A DNA stretch of 64,000 nucleotides from Tritrichomonas musculus (GCA_039105265.1 JAPFFF010000008.1:5332001-5396000); one strand, 5' to 3'. Positions 48,981 to 59,525 are shown, counted from the first letter of the stretch. Numbers and translations are program-made. Notes: generated by a model from the sequence alone, not told the origin.

Positions 48981-49931
48981 TCATTCTTCCTCAAAAATGT
49001 CATCAAAGCCACCAGCTATATCAATCTCATCTTCTTCCTCTATATTTACATTTTGATTTTCATCATCATTATTATTTACAGCTGAAGAAGATTTCATTCT
49101 TTCAAGTGCCTCAGGATCAGAAAGAAGATTTTGAAGTTGTTCGATTTGTTTAAATTTATAGCCAATAGAAACAGCAACGGAAGCTATGCTCTTGAATGCA
49201 TTTCCTACAATGTGAGATGCTGATGATTTATTAATGTAGCCAATTCCAAGTGAAAGTGAAGTGACATTTTTGAAAGCTTCTGAAAATTTGTGAGAAAGAA
49301 CATCATCATTTATATCAAGTATTTCTGGTTCATACAGAGATCCATTATCAAAGATGTGTTCTATTTTCAATTTATACATGAAAGGCAAAATTCCAAGTAT
49401 TGAAAGAAGATTTGCTTCAGAAGCCCCAACTTTTTCTCCTTGTCTGATTAACTGTTTTTCAGATGTTATTTCAATTGCTCCTTTGAAAATCTTTGAATTT
49501 ATTCCAAGTGCGTGAAGTACTGAAACTTGCGTTGGTGACATGTTTGTTCTCATTGCTGGAATTACAACATCAACAGGGGAAATTGCTCCAACTTTTGCAG
49601 GCGAGCCAACACAGTTCTCATCAATGACTCTTTTGATTTTGTTGAATGATCCATTCGTGAAAATGAGACCAACTCCGTTTTTAAGATAAGGTTCAATTGC
49701 TTCAAGATGTCCCATTTCAGTTTTCATATGTTCAATAACTCGACGCATCAATGAATTTTTGCCAAAAATTATTTCTGAGTGCCCTTCAAGATCATGACGG
49801 ATTTTGAGCATTTGTGTTGCATTGACATTTTCTGATGAAACAAGAATTATTTTTTTGTATTTATGAAATAATTCTTGTAACTTATTACAGAACTCTATCT
49901 TCTTTTGTGGAATAATTTTTTCGTAACGCAT
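48981..49931 (-). CDS. RPLP0: Ribosomal stalk protein uL10 (P0)
   Basis: 316 residues. The N-terminal RNA-binding domain is typical of P0: KIILVSSENVNATQMLKIRHDL, GKNSLMRRVIE, GVGLIFTNG, then PAKVGAISPVDVVIPAMRT, TQVSVLHALGI and IKTF-like KGAIEITSEKQLIRQGEKVGASEA. The middle SLYEPEILDI and SASHIVGNAFKSIASVAVSIGYKF form the region that carries the P1/P2 dimers. The acidic end reads DEIDIAGGFDDIFEEE, a variant of the canonical stalk tail GFGLFD that recruits elongation factors. Length matches the family (about 310-325). An initiator-like motif lies just upstream. Convergent with the kinase gene. Confidence 0.95.
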   Translation of the reverse strand: MRYEKIIPQKKIEFCNKLQELFHKYKKIILVSSENVNATQMLKIRHDLEGHSEIIFGKNSLMRRVIEHMKTEMGHLEAIEPYLKNGVGLIFTNGSFNKIKRVIDENCVGSPAKVGAISPVDVVIPAMRTNMSPTQVSVLHALGINSKIFKGAIEITSEKQLIRQGEKVGASEANLLSILGILPFMYKLKIEHIFDNGSLYEPEILDINDDVLSHKFSEAFKNVTSLSLGIGYINKSSASHIVGNAFKSIASVAVSIGYKFKQIEQLQNLLSDPEALERMKSSSAVNNNDDENQNVNIEEEDEIDIAGGFDDIFEEE

Positions 49932-49935
49932 TATA

Positions 49936-49945
49936 TAAAAAATGA
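49936..49945 (-). promoter_or_regulatory. Initiator-like motif of the P0 gene
   Basis: TCATTTTTTA on the - strand lies four bases before the ATG at 49931, the expected position and sequence for a trichomonad initiator. Confidence 0.5.
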
Positions 49946-50729
49946 ATTAAGAGTTATCAAAAATCTTCAATAATTTTCTTTCTTTTGAAAAAGTTGAGAA
50001 TTGATAGAATTTTTGAATAAATTTTTTTGTTCAACTTTGCCAAATTATAAAATTTATGTAATTGAAAAATGAAATCTAAAGAACTTAAAATTTTTTTGAG
50101 CAAATGCATGTCATAGATTTGACAAGAAATTTTATTGAAATCTTATTATTTTTTAAAGTTGCACTTGTGTCTTCTAATGAGATTTCAAAATTGATTACTA
50201 GTTTTTTAAACAGCCTTTTATCATTCAAATTAATCTTTTCTTCTTCATTTAATAAAATATAAAAAAATCGAAAATGAATAACAAATAATTTTGTTTGAAA
50301 TTATTAAATTTAGATAATTTATTTGTTTTCTGATGAATGCATTACTATATATTCAGAATTTTGTATTGAATAATTTGATCAATTTTTATATTATTTGACC
50401 ATATATGATTTAAAATTTTAAATTTAATTTTATATTGCAATTTTTGTTCAAATTGGCTATTTTATATTTTAAAATCAATTAAATATATCAAGATACATTT
50501 AATTAAAAAAAAGAATATTTTTGTATAAAATACGACCAATCGCTAATATCTCAGTAAATATTGATCATGATATAATAATAAATCATTATATTAATGTTAA
50601 ATATATTAAATATTATATAATATAAAATTTAATTTTAAAATATAGTGAATTAATTGGAATATTTTTAAAATCAAATATACAGTTTTTGATTCAAAACGTA
50701 AATAAAAGAATAATTTCTTCTTAGCCTAA
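49946..50729. other. AT-rich intergenic DNA, no gene seen
   Basis: 0.8 kb, very AT-rich, between divergent genes. No ORF, RNA or repeat supported. Confidence 0.6.
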
Positions 50730-53150
50730 ATGAAATCTTCTCAAAGTAATTCCAACTTAAAAGATGGCGCAATGCACTCAGCAAATGTTTACAATCAGCA
50801 AGAAGGAAGTTTTGAGTAAGGTAAAGACGAAAATCAAAAAGATGATGGAAAATCAAACGATGATCAAGCGCAAAAAAATGAGCAACCACAAAAAATGCAG
50901 CTAAAACAAGATAAAATATCAAAGGTATCCATAAAAAATTATAAGCTTAAACTTGATGAAATTATTTTACAAAATCAAATAGGTTCTGGCTCATTTGGGA
51001 AAGTATATAAAGTAAAGCATAAAAAAACTCGTGAAATATATGCAGCCAAAATATCAATAGAAAAATTTGAAAACGATTCATTTAATCTAATTCATGATCT
51101 GTCACGCGAAGTCAATATTATCTCAAAATTAAACCACTAATCAGTTCTTAAATTTATTTTTTTCAGTCCCACTAAATTCAAAAATAAGCTAAAGCCAGTA
51201 ATAATCACCGAATATGCTTCAAATAATTCCTTAGACCAACTTATTGATTCGGAAAGAAAATCTCCAAATAAGAGCAAATTAAATGACACTAGAAAGCTCA
51301 TCATTATCTATGGAATAGCAGAAGCAGTGGCTTATTTACATTCACACGAGATTATTCACCATGACTTGAAGCCAGAAAACATACTTTTGGATGATTATTT
51401 GTTCCCAAAAATTGCTGGTTTCGGCTTATCAAAAATTGATCATTCTTTTCGAAGCATGACTGGAGATACAATCAATGGCATGTTTAAAGGAACTCCAAGG
51501 TATATGGCACCTGAAATTTACAGTAAAACAAATTATTCAAAAGCATCTGATGTTTATGATAAAAGAGATGAAAATAGCATAAAAGAAGCTATCAGATATT
51601 ACAAAAATGCAGCTGACAAAGGTTATTTTGATATACGGAATCAGTATGATAGCATGAATGAAAATAGTGAAGCAGAAATAGTCTATAAAGAAGAAGCTTT
51701 CAAATATTATGAAATGGCAGCAGATGAAGGTGATTCATATGCAAAGTTTAAATATGCAACTATGCTTTATGAAGGATATGGCGTTACGATGAATAAAGAA
51801 GAAGCACTGAAATATTATAAAAAGTCAGCAGATGAAGGTTATCCATATTCAATGTGTAAATATGCAACTATACTATATAAAGGAGATGGAGTTGCAATGA
51901 ACAAAGAAGAAGCACTGAAATATTACAAAATGGCATCAGATAAAGGTCATTTATATGCAATGTATAAGTGTGCAAGTATGTATTATGAAGGAGTTGGAGT
52001 TGTAATGAACAAAGAAGAAGCATTCAAATATTTCAAAATGTCAGCAGATGAAGCTGGTGATTCATATGCGATGTATAAATGTGCAAGAATGCTTTATGAA
52101 GGAGATGGAGTTTCAATGAACAAAGAAGAAGCATCGAAATATTTCAAAATGGCGGCAGATGAAGGAGATGGATATGTAATGAATGAATATGCATGTATGC
52201 TTTATAAAGGAGATGGTGTTGCAATTGACAAAGAAGAAGCAGTGAAATATTATAAAAAGTCGATTGAAAAAGGAAATTTATATGCGATGTATAATTATGC
52301 TAACATGCTTTATGAAGGTGATTTTATTCCAATTAACAAAGAAGAAGCATTAATATATTACCAAATGTCATCAGAAGGAGGAATTTTACCATCAATGATT
52401 AAATATGCTAATATACTTTATAATAAATCAGGAAACGCAAACACTCATGAAGAATCAATCAAATATTACAAGAAAGCAGCAGACAAAATTTATTTTGAGT
52501 CAAATAATATGCATGCAAGCATGCTTAATGATACAGCAATCATTTCGATTAACAAAGAAGAAATTTTGAACATGTACAAAATTGTAGCAGATGAAGGAGA
52601 TTCTGATGCGATGTATAATTATGCAACCATAATTTATGAAGGAGATGGAGTTCCAGTTAACAAAGAAGAAGCACTGAAATATTATAAAATGTCCGCAGAT
52701 AAAGGTAATTCAGATTCGATGTATAAATATGCAATGATGCTTTATGAAGGCGATGGAGTTTCAATGAACAAAGAAGAAGCAATCAAATATTATGAAATTG
52801 CATCAAATCTGGAACATCCAGATGCAATGATTACATATGCAAGAATTCTTTATGAAGGCGATGGAGTTTCAATGAACAAAGAAAAATCATTTGAATTATA
52901 TAAAATAACAGCTAGTGAAGGAGATTTGGAATCGATTTATAAATGTGGAAGGATGCTTTATGAAGGCGATGGAGTTTCAATGAACAAAGAAGAAGCACTG
53001 AAATATTATAAAATATCAGCGAATGAAGGCAATATTGATTCAATGTACAAATGTGCTACGATGCTGAATGAAGGCGATGGAGTTGCAATCAACAAAGAAG
53101 AAGCTCTTGTATATTTCAAAATGGCAGCCGATGCTAGTAATTTGATTTAA
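50730..53150 (+). pseudogene. Decayed protein kinase fused to Sel1-repeat array
   Basis: A single reading frame from ATG 50730 with two in-frame stops (50817 and 51138). It encodes a disordered leader, a kinase N-lobe (IGSGSFGKVYKVKH, YAAKIS) and part of a C-lobe (VAYLHSHEIIHHDLKPENILL, KIAGFGLSKI, PRYMAPEIYS, KASDVY). The catalytic HRD is HHD and DFG is GFG, and the frame then jumps to Sel1-like repeats with the rest of the kinase lobe missing. About 15 repeats of 36 residues (MYKYAxMLYEGDGVxMNKEEALKYYKMSAD) follow, open for about 540 codons. Kinase-Sel1 fusions are a large family in Tritrichomonas-like genomes (recollection, not checked). Catalysis is unlikely; the Sel1 part could still be expressed. 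Confidence 0.8.
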
Positions 53151-53779
53151 TCCATGGCTTCTAATAAAAATTTTTTAAAATAAGTTTTTTATTTTTGCTT
53201 TTAAAAAATGTTCATATATATTTATCAAATGAGTATCATTAAATTGTTTTAAAGGTTGTCCAGAATAAAAATTTATATAAGATTTGATATGTAATACATA
53301 AATCAAAAATTAAAGTTATATATCATTTGACAAAAAGCTTTAAATTTGACTTAATTTTTAAATCTAAAGCAGAAAGAGATAGCTCAATAGAAGTCATTCA
53401 TAACAATTAAAAATTTCACAAAGAGCAAAGCGTGGAAAATAATAGCAAAATGTTATCCAAAAAGATTTCAAAGAATCAAAAAAGCAAATAATGTTTGATT
53501 ATTCAGTTATAAAAAATGATTTCCAATTGAAATCTGATTTTTGAATTATTAAAAGATTTTTTTTTTCAGTATTTCGCAATATGTTTATTATTTTGAGAAT
53601 CGAGAAAAAAACATCATTTTTTTATTTTTTAGATACTCGATTATCAGGTTTAAAATCTGAGATCGAGAAAATCATTTATGAAATGTGATATGAAAATAAT
53701 TGTAAACTTGATATAAATTTTAGGATTTGAATTCAAAAAAAGCATGCCTTTTTATGCTATTTTTTGCTAAATTAAGATC
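53151..53779. other. AT-rich intergenic DNA, no gene seen
   Basis: Low-complexity A/T DNA after the Sel1 frame. Nothing supported. Confidence 0.5.
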
Positions 53780-53832
53780 TTCGACATACTAAGAAAGCCA
53801 GTAATTGTTATGGTTGCATGAAGCAATAATTA

Positions 53833-55803
53833 TAGGGTGGCCGTTAAATTCGTGAATTTGATATAACGCATTCAATTTTCAAGATAATATTAATTAAATC
53901 AAATAAATATTTAAGCAATCATGTTATTCATCTATTGATATTTATTAAACATTACCAAATTAATTTTATAAAAATATTCATTGAGATTAAAATGATGGGT
54001 ACCAAATTTTTTAATACCCAGATATTTCTTCCTTCGATCACCTTTGCGGGGAAATGTGATATAAAAAATATGAAAAATTTACTATTTTTCTTTCAAAAAG
54101 TTTAAGTTTTCTGTTTATAATTATTTTTTTGCACGTTATTTCTAAAATTTTCCGTTTATTTCCGTTTACTTTTTGTTTTTTCTCTTATTTTGCGTTTTTT
54201 TCAATCAAGAGTCTTTTTATAGTTTCACAAATTTGGGAATAGTATTTACATCCAGAGCTCGATCAATCGTACGTATTAACTCACACAACACGAAAAGAAC
54301 GGAGCCATTATTTTTTAAAGATATCAATAAGTATTTTATAAAACCAGACCAATTCATGACAAAACCTAATTCCACATGCAAATAAATAGTTTGGCATATT
54401 CAAAATACAATTTTTCCATTTTGATATTCAAAAAGTTATTCATTAAATTACAATTATAAGAATCATTTTGCATAAATAGCTTTTATACCTCTGGCAATCG
54501 TTTTTATTTTGGTAAACCATAACAGATATATAAAAATATTAACACCTTTTTTTTTTTTTTGATTGATTTGATTGGTTAAATATCATACAATAAAAAGCAA
54601 TTTAATGAACAAAATTTTGAGAAAACGCTAAAATCAAATTGAAATAAATACTAAATGTCTAGTTTTTGGATTTCAAAGATCATTTTATATAATTAAATGA
54701 TACAAATGCTTTTTTATCTAGCCTTATTTTAAGCTTATAATAGGTTCAGGATGAAAATGATAAGTTATCTTAATTGAAAAACAAAAATAAAAATAAAAAT
54801 ATAAAAACTTTTTAAAATGTTAATATCTTATTTTTATCAAAATCATTTTTTAGCTGTTTTATATTTAAAAAAGTGAGGAGATGATATGGAATAAAGGAAA
54901 GACGGCAACTGAGGAAGTTTTGTAGGAATATCTGTGATGAGTAAAAATCTGATGTAGAATCTAGCTGAAAAAGATCTGTGTAGAGAAAAAACGCAGGGAA
55001 GGAGGATTTATAGAGTCGGAGGCTCCATCTACGGAAGACTCCAAAGCGAGGATATTCTCTGTAGTTAGAAAGAGAAAAGCTGATGCGGATTTGTAAGGAG
55101 AAAAATGCGATGTGAACATAACATAATTGTAATTGGTTTTTAACGAGGAAACTCTGTTGAGAAAACGAGCTGAGGAAGATCACTGATGTGGAAGAACAAA
55201 AATGAGGAATATCTGAAATGAGTTATGTAAAGGAAGGTAATTATAGCGAGAATTATTTCAAATCATGTGGCACCCATCGAAAATGCAATTTTTTATAATG
55301 AAATTCTTCAATTAAAACCTTTTTAACTGTTTCTCTGCTGATGTCTAACATTAATGCAATGTACCTAGCCGATGATGATGGAAAATTATCAATAAATCGT
55401 TTAATATGATTTCTTATTTCTTGTGATATAGGTCTTCCAACCCTAGGTAAATCATTTAAGTTTTTTCGTCCATGCTCAAACTCTTTATACCATTTGTATA
55501 TCATGGGCAATGAAGGACAATCTTGTCTATAAGCATCAGTCATTTCGGTCAAAGTTTCTTGAGGAGATAATCTCCTGAGCCAGCAAAAGTGGATAACTCC
55601 ACGAAATTCTACATTCATTTTTTAAAAAATTTATCGTACTTTTTTTAACGTCTATTTTTCTTTTAGATTTATTGTATTATTTAATAATTAAAATCATAAT
55701 AATTATTCAATAGATGATGGAGTTGATATTATTATTAATTAAATTGACCTATCATTAAAACTCACTGAATTATAAAAAATTCACGAACTTAATGGCCACC
55801 CTA
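53833..55803 (-). mobile_element. Mariner-type DNA transposon in the Polinton fossil
   Basis: Inverted ends TAGGGTGGCCGTTAAATTCG (53833) and, on the other strand from 55803, TAGGGTGGCCATTAAGTTCG; they agree over about 27 bp with two mismatches. TA dinucleotides flank both ends (53831-53832 and 55804-55805), the Tc1/mariner target duplication. An N-terminal transposase fragment lies near the right end. At 1971 bp it is longer than a usual mariner (about 1.3 kb), and I cannot recognise the catalytic part, so it is probably a defective copy with foreign or rearranged internal DNA. Confidence 0.85.
55253..55618 (-). pseudogene. Mariner transposase N-terminal fragment
   Basis: 121 residues. FRGVIHFCWLRRLSPQE, IYKWYKEFEHGRKNLNDLPR, GRPISQEI and SARYIALMLDISRETVKKVL are the paired helix-turn-helix DNA-binding domain of mariner transposases, followed by FRWVPHDL, the linker motif W-VPH-L before the catalytic domain. 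The frame stops two residues after this motif and the DD34D catalytic part is not found downstream. The start is in good order (ATG about 185 bp from the transposon end). The product could at most be a DNA-binding fragment. Confidence 0.85.
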
Positions 55804-56240
55804 TATTAATGAAGGAAATGGTTTAATACATTTACTATTAAAGAACTATAAAAATGAATTTAAACTAGAAATGAATGATTGAACTATTAAAGTGAATGGA
55901 ATTTAATATAAGCTTGTGAGAGCCACCTACCTGATGATCTATCAAACTCAATACATCCTGGTTATTATAGCACTGTTCTTTTATACATATCGATGGATAG
56001 CACTGAAGGAATTAGGACTGATTTGGTTGAAAAGATATAATTATATATATATATGATTGCACTAGCCTATGGAGTTATAGGAACTGCAGGTAATATAGCT
56101 AATGTTGGTGTAACATAGTTTCGAACATGGTTCAAATTTAATAACCTAAAAAAAAAGCCGAAAAAACAGAGTCAGCTGAAAAGCATTCGCTTGATAAGTG
56201 CGATTGTGGTAAAAAATTTTACTATTCTCAATTATTTTGC

Positions 56241-56711
56241 ATGGATGTTCCATGCATACATGATATTTGCAGTAAGTTCTTTAACGAAACCATCCTATAT
56301 GATACAATCAAATTCAGTTCACTTGATTTTAAACCAATCGATCAAAATACTATCAAATTAGAAATTTATGAAATAGAGACTGAATTAACATTTAATAAAA
56401 AAACAATCACACCTAATAATAATAATAACGATAACGATACGAATCATAGTGCATTAGCATTTAACCCAGATTATGATATAGAAGATGAACCAATATCATA
56501 TATAATCAAGCATACAGAGTTTCAACTTTCAAGTGTAATACAAAAGCACAATATAAATTTAGCAATTGCTGGTGTGCAATTGTATGACAAGATGATGAAG
56601 GATGATAGATTAGTATTAATGAAAACTAATAATCAACCATTATTTTGGGCAAATTATCAAATGAGCCTATGGAAAAATGTTTTACAAGGAAGAAAACCTA
56701 TACGAATTTAA
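56241..56711 (+). CDS. Hypothetical protein, 156 aa
   Basis: 156 residues starting MDVPCIHDICSKFFNE with an Asn-rich middle (NNNNNDNDTN) and the end WKNVLQGRKPIRI. The stop TAA runs into TTTAAAAA, a usual trichomonad poly(A) context. Composition is protein-like, but no domain is recognised and no initiator motif is seen upstream. It starts 110 bp after the Polinton fossil and may be a host gene, a remnant of one, or part of the old element. Low certainty. Confidence 0.4.
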   Translation: MDVPCIHDICSKFFNETILYDTIKFSSLDFKPIDQNTIKLEIYEIETELTFNKKTITPNNNNNDNDTNHSALAFNPDYDIEDEPISYIIKHTEFQLSSVIQKHNINLAIAGVQLYDKMMKDDRLVLMKTNNQPLFWANYQMSLWKNVLQGRKPIRI

Positions 56712-57093
56712 AAATGAGTTTATTACTTAATAAATTATTAGATTTAATTTGAAAATATGTTGTTTTATAATTAAATGTTTTGAATTTTTGAAATAAGACT
56801 TTGATGAAAACACTGATCTGTTTATGATGTGCCTAATTGTAGAATTAATTTTCCATCATCATCAAACATTTCAAAAGACGATATAAAAAATTGAATAGTT
56901 TACAAATATTTCTAAAGATGGGAAACAATAAGCCATTCAAAAAAAAGTGAAAAAATATTGAAAAAAATGCAGAAAGTAAGCATGTTTCGAGCATTTTACT
57001 TATAAAAATGAAAACTACACTTTAAGCAATTGGATCTATATTATTTGCATAAAAAGTAATTTATATTTAGGATTATCAAATTGAGGCAATTTA
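56712..57093. other. AT-rich intergenic DNA, no gene seen
   Basis: About 380 bp of AT-rich DNA; nothing supported. Confidence 0.5.
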
Positions 57094-57182
57094 GGATTGA
57101 GTCTTCAAAGCCATCGCGTTGTCCAATTGTTAATATTAACAAAGGAGATTGAGATGGAATCAATGGCGATGGAGGGAAATCC
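57094..57182 (-). ncRNA. Cloverleaf-like structured unit 1
   Basis: Homologous to the unit at 57226-57313. A 7-bp outer stem pairs CCATCGC (57111-57117) with GCGATGG (57166-57172), and a 5-bp hairpin ATTGA/TCAAT (57148-57152, 57160-57164) has a 7-base loop. The second inner hairpin is shifted (TTGTTAA/TTAACAA). Differences from unit 2 in the stems are compensated. Whether it is transcribed is unknown; orientation is chosen because the T-loop-like TTCCATC reads on the - strand. Confidence 0.35.
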
Positions 57183-57225
57183 ATTCGTAAAGTATAATTG
57201 TAATATTACCAAATTGATTGAAATA

Positions 57226-57313
57226 GGGTTGAACCTTCACAGCCGTCGCTCTGACCAGCTTCCACTAAAAATGTAGAAGGTTGGAGTTGAACCAACAACG
57301 ACGGCGGAAGTCC
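57226..57313 (-). ncRNA. Cloverleaf-like structured unit 2, tRNA-like in permuted order
   Basis: Outer stem GCCGTCG/CGACGGC (57242-57248, 57299-57305), hairpin GTTGG-TTCAACT-CCAAC (read on the - strand, 57280-57296), which is a perfect T-arm with a box B-like GGTTCAACTCC, then hairpin CTTCTAC/GTGGAAG (57259-57279), which has the length of an acceptor stem and is split by ATTTTTA. D-arm-like GCTGGTCAGAGC follows. In order, this is a tRNA with the 3' half before the 5' half, or a decayed tRNA-derived repeat. GC-rich against its surroundings. Confidence 0.4.
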
Positions 57314-58526
57314 ATCAAAAAAAAACCTCGATCTGAGATCATAAAAATAAGCGAAAAAAACCGCCCTTTTTCATAATAAAAAACGATAGATAATTGACCT
57401 TAAAAACCGTTTTATTGCATCTTTAAAAACGATCACCATTCATCTCAAAAAGTTATCCATCCTTAACGGTCATTTATATTTAAAAAGTTATTTCAGTTCA
57501 CCGATAAAAAAGTTTGCATTTTCTATGATCCGATTCTCGAGCCATTTTTTTATAAAGAGATATCATTAATATTATTGCTTAATACTTTTTTTACCAAAAA
57601 AAGAAAAAATTGGTTTAATTATTACTACAATGAGATACTAATTACGAATAACTTACTCGGGATGGAAGAAATTGTATTGAGCTGCTTTTTAATAAAAATG
57701 ATTTTTTTGAAATTTTCGTAAAAAAAACGTGAGTAGCTACTCATGGCATTTTTCACAAAAGTGCAAAAAAGTTCTAGCCGATTTTTTCTGAAGTACGATA
57801 CAGGGTCAATATTGACCTTAACCGTTGTTGGTCAAAAGAGATTGGGGAAAAAAATACTTCCCAAAAATAACATTGATTCGTAAAAACTCACTGAATTTGT
57901 AAAATTTTAGAGCATTTTCCAAGCCAAAATTGCACTTTATGAAATGATTCATTTCAAGTTGTATAAATAAAGCTTTTCAGTTCTTATATCATGTTCAAGC
58001 CCTATTTTCCAGACAAAGGACAGTGTATTTGTGAAATAAATAATTGCCATGAAATCCTATTAAATGGATAACAGTGAGTAGCCAGACTTCTTCTTTGGTA
58101 ATGATATTTAAATTTGAATGAATTAATTAAGTGGGCTCTTTGATTCTTTTCTCTCAAATTTCTCCGAGAAATGATTATCAAGATAATAATGTTTGATGAA
58201 TTATTTTGATCTCTGAATATTTGTGCACTGATATCATCTTTTTGTAATATTTTAGTATTTTTATTGTCTTCATCAATCACCAAAATTTAAACTTTTTTTT
58301 GAAATATATTTGATTCATAGAGCTTCTATATATTCTTTTGATTTAAGCAAATTTGAACTTTTTAGATTTTTTATATCGTTAACAGAATCTCTTCAATCAA
58401 CATACTTTCTTGCATACCTTTCTATTTATGTTGTCATATGAATTTATAGGATTTAAACATTGATTGTAAACACTTGACTACAACATTTTTTTTAATCATT
58501 GGACTATAAAAAAAAAAAAAAATTAT
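57314..58526. other. Intergenic DNA with two short perfect palindromes
   Basis: 1.2 kb without a supportable gene. TGAGTAGCTACTCA (57730-57743) and GGTCAATATTGACC (57804-57817) are 14-bp perfect palindromes 60 bases apart. The short - strand frame at 58002-58283 has no gene-like features. Confidence 0.5.
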
Positions 58527-58709
58527 TCATTTATCATCATCTTCTAACTCATCAGAGTCATCAATATCTTCATCATCAATATTAACATTTGGATAGTGTT
58601 TTTATTCTCCAGTGAGATTCCTCAGCCGTTTTTACATTTTTGTAATTTCTTCATATCTTTCTTTGCTGAATCATGCCTTATCTTTGATTATCAATATTCC
58701 GAAGACCAT
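58527..58709 (-). pseudogene. Degenerate host gene fragment with acidic tail
   Basis: Read from ATG at 58709, one frame gives MVFGILIIKDKA, FSKERYEEITKM, KRLRNLTGE and KHYPNVNIDDEDIDDSDELE..., separated by three in-frame stops and ending in a TGA. The continuous protein-like composition and acidic C-terminal tail (DDEDIDDSDELEDDDK) across the stops suggest a decayed copy of the 3' end of a real gene. The family is not recognised. Confidence 0.45.
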
Positions 58710-58876
58710 TTTGTTTATTATTTTAAATAAATTACAATCAAATACTCTATAATCCGAGGAAGAGATAAAAACGACCGTTTAGTTGTATTACTTTAAATAC
58801 GATCATTTGCTATTTAAAATATTTGGCCAAAAATTTGGCCGAAAATTTTGAGTTTATATATTTATTTAATAATAAG

Positions 58877-59278
58877 ATGCTAATTCTTTGGATTTTGATG
58901 ATTATTTTGCTTGTAGCAATACTCACAATGCATCTATTAATTCTAAACGCTTTAATCGAGTTTGAAGTTGACCATGTTAATCCGATCGACTTGTGCAGCA
59001 CGCTTGAAAAAAGAGTGAACCCGATTCTTGCTCTACAATCAGCTTTTACACTATGTTCGATTTTAGATCCAAAACGCGGTTGGCCACTTTTTATTTTCAA
59101 TTTATTAATAACTATAGCAATTATCTATTTGAAGCGTACAAAGAGGCAAATATTCGAGCCAATGACTATTGTTAGAGATATGGGACAGATTGAAGGCCGC
59201 CATATTGTTTGCATTGTTGTTTGCGCAGTTTCCTTTGTTTATACTCTTGTACAGACTTTATTTGTTGCTTTTGCATGA
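58877..59278 (+). CDS. Cornichon-family ER cargo receptor (Erv14/CNIH)
   Basis: 133 residues from ATG at 58877; the frame extends 54 bases further upstream but only to a TTG. The pattern is that of cornichon proteins: TM1 MLILWILMIILLVAILTMHL, then FEVDHVNPIDLCSTLEKRVNP (family signature with D-NPIDLC), a second hydrophobic stretch RGWPLFIFNLLITIAIIYL, and KRQIFEPMTIVRDM matching the conserved RPT/PTEIF-R region, with a final TM. Length fits Erv14/CNIH (about 135-160). These proteins sort membrane cargo into COPII vesicles at the ER. Its neighbour, a multi-pass surface-type protein, is the kind of cargo they carry, though adjacency alone proves nothing. Confidence 0.85.
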   Translation: MLILWILMIILLVAILTMHLLILNALIEFEVDHVNPIDLCSTLEKRVNPILALQSAFTLCSILDPKRGWPLFIFNLLITIAIIYLKRTKRQIFEPMTIVRDMGQIEGRHIVCIVVCAVSFVYTLVQTLFVAFA

Positions 59279-59525
59279 ATAATTTTCCTTTGATCACTTG
59301 AAATAATCAAAGCTAGCTAAACCAGATGAAACCAGCAATTATTTAATAAAACTTGAATTCCATTAAGTGAAAAAAAAATGTATGTGCAAGTAATTTAAAT
59401 AAATAGCTTTTTCAGAATGTTAAAGATAAATTTTTGGGATATGAAAAAAAAAGTTAATATCTAATATTATAAATTTAGTAAGATAAAAATAGGATACATC
59501 ATTTATGGTATGAGAAAACATGATT

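Larger units (their letters stand above)
53780..56130 (+). mobile_element. Old, broken Polinton fibre-gene fragment
   Basis: The stretches 53780-53830, 55806-56035 and 56065-56130 match the fibre gene of element A (about 19675-19750, 19755-20000 and 20533-20610) at the nucleotide level but with many differences and missing segments. It is a decayed piece of a third, older Polinton with several breaks, closer to the fibre type of element A than B. A mariner-type transposon (53833-55803) has inserted into it. No terminal repeat or other element gene is seen nearby. It is clearly older than A and B. Confidence 0.8.

Noticed and set aside
51130-51175. Intron ending in TTTTTTTCAG within the kinase
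   Set aside because: No GT start of the trichomonad type and no ACTAAC-like branch motif; the bases translate in frame as kinase sequence apart from the stop.
54812-55183. 123-aa frame on the - strand inside the mariner
   Set aside because: Phe/Ser/Leu-rich composition with no transposase motif; fits the purine-skewed filler read backwards.
57226-57313. Ordinary linear tRNA gene
   Set aside because: On the - strand the halves come in the wrong order, and on the + strand the loops lack the conserved T-loop and anticodon-loop bases.
58002-58283. 93-aa frame on the - strand
   Set aside because: No domain, no promoter motif, no start context; composition of random AT-rich DNA.
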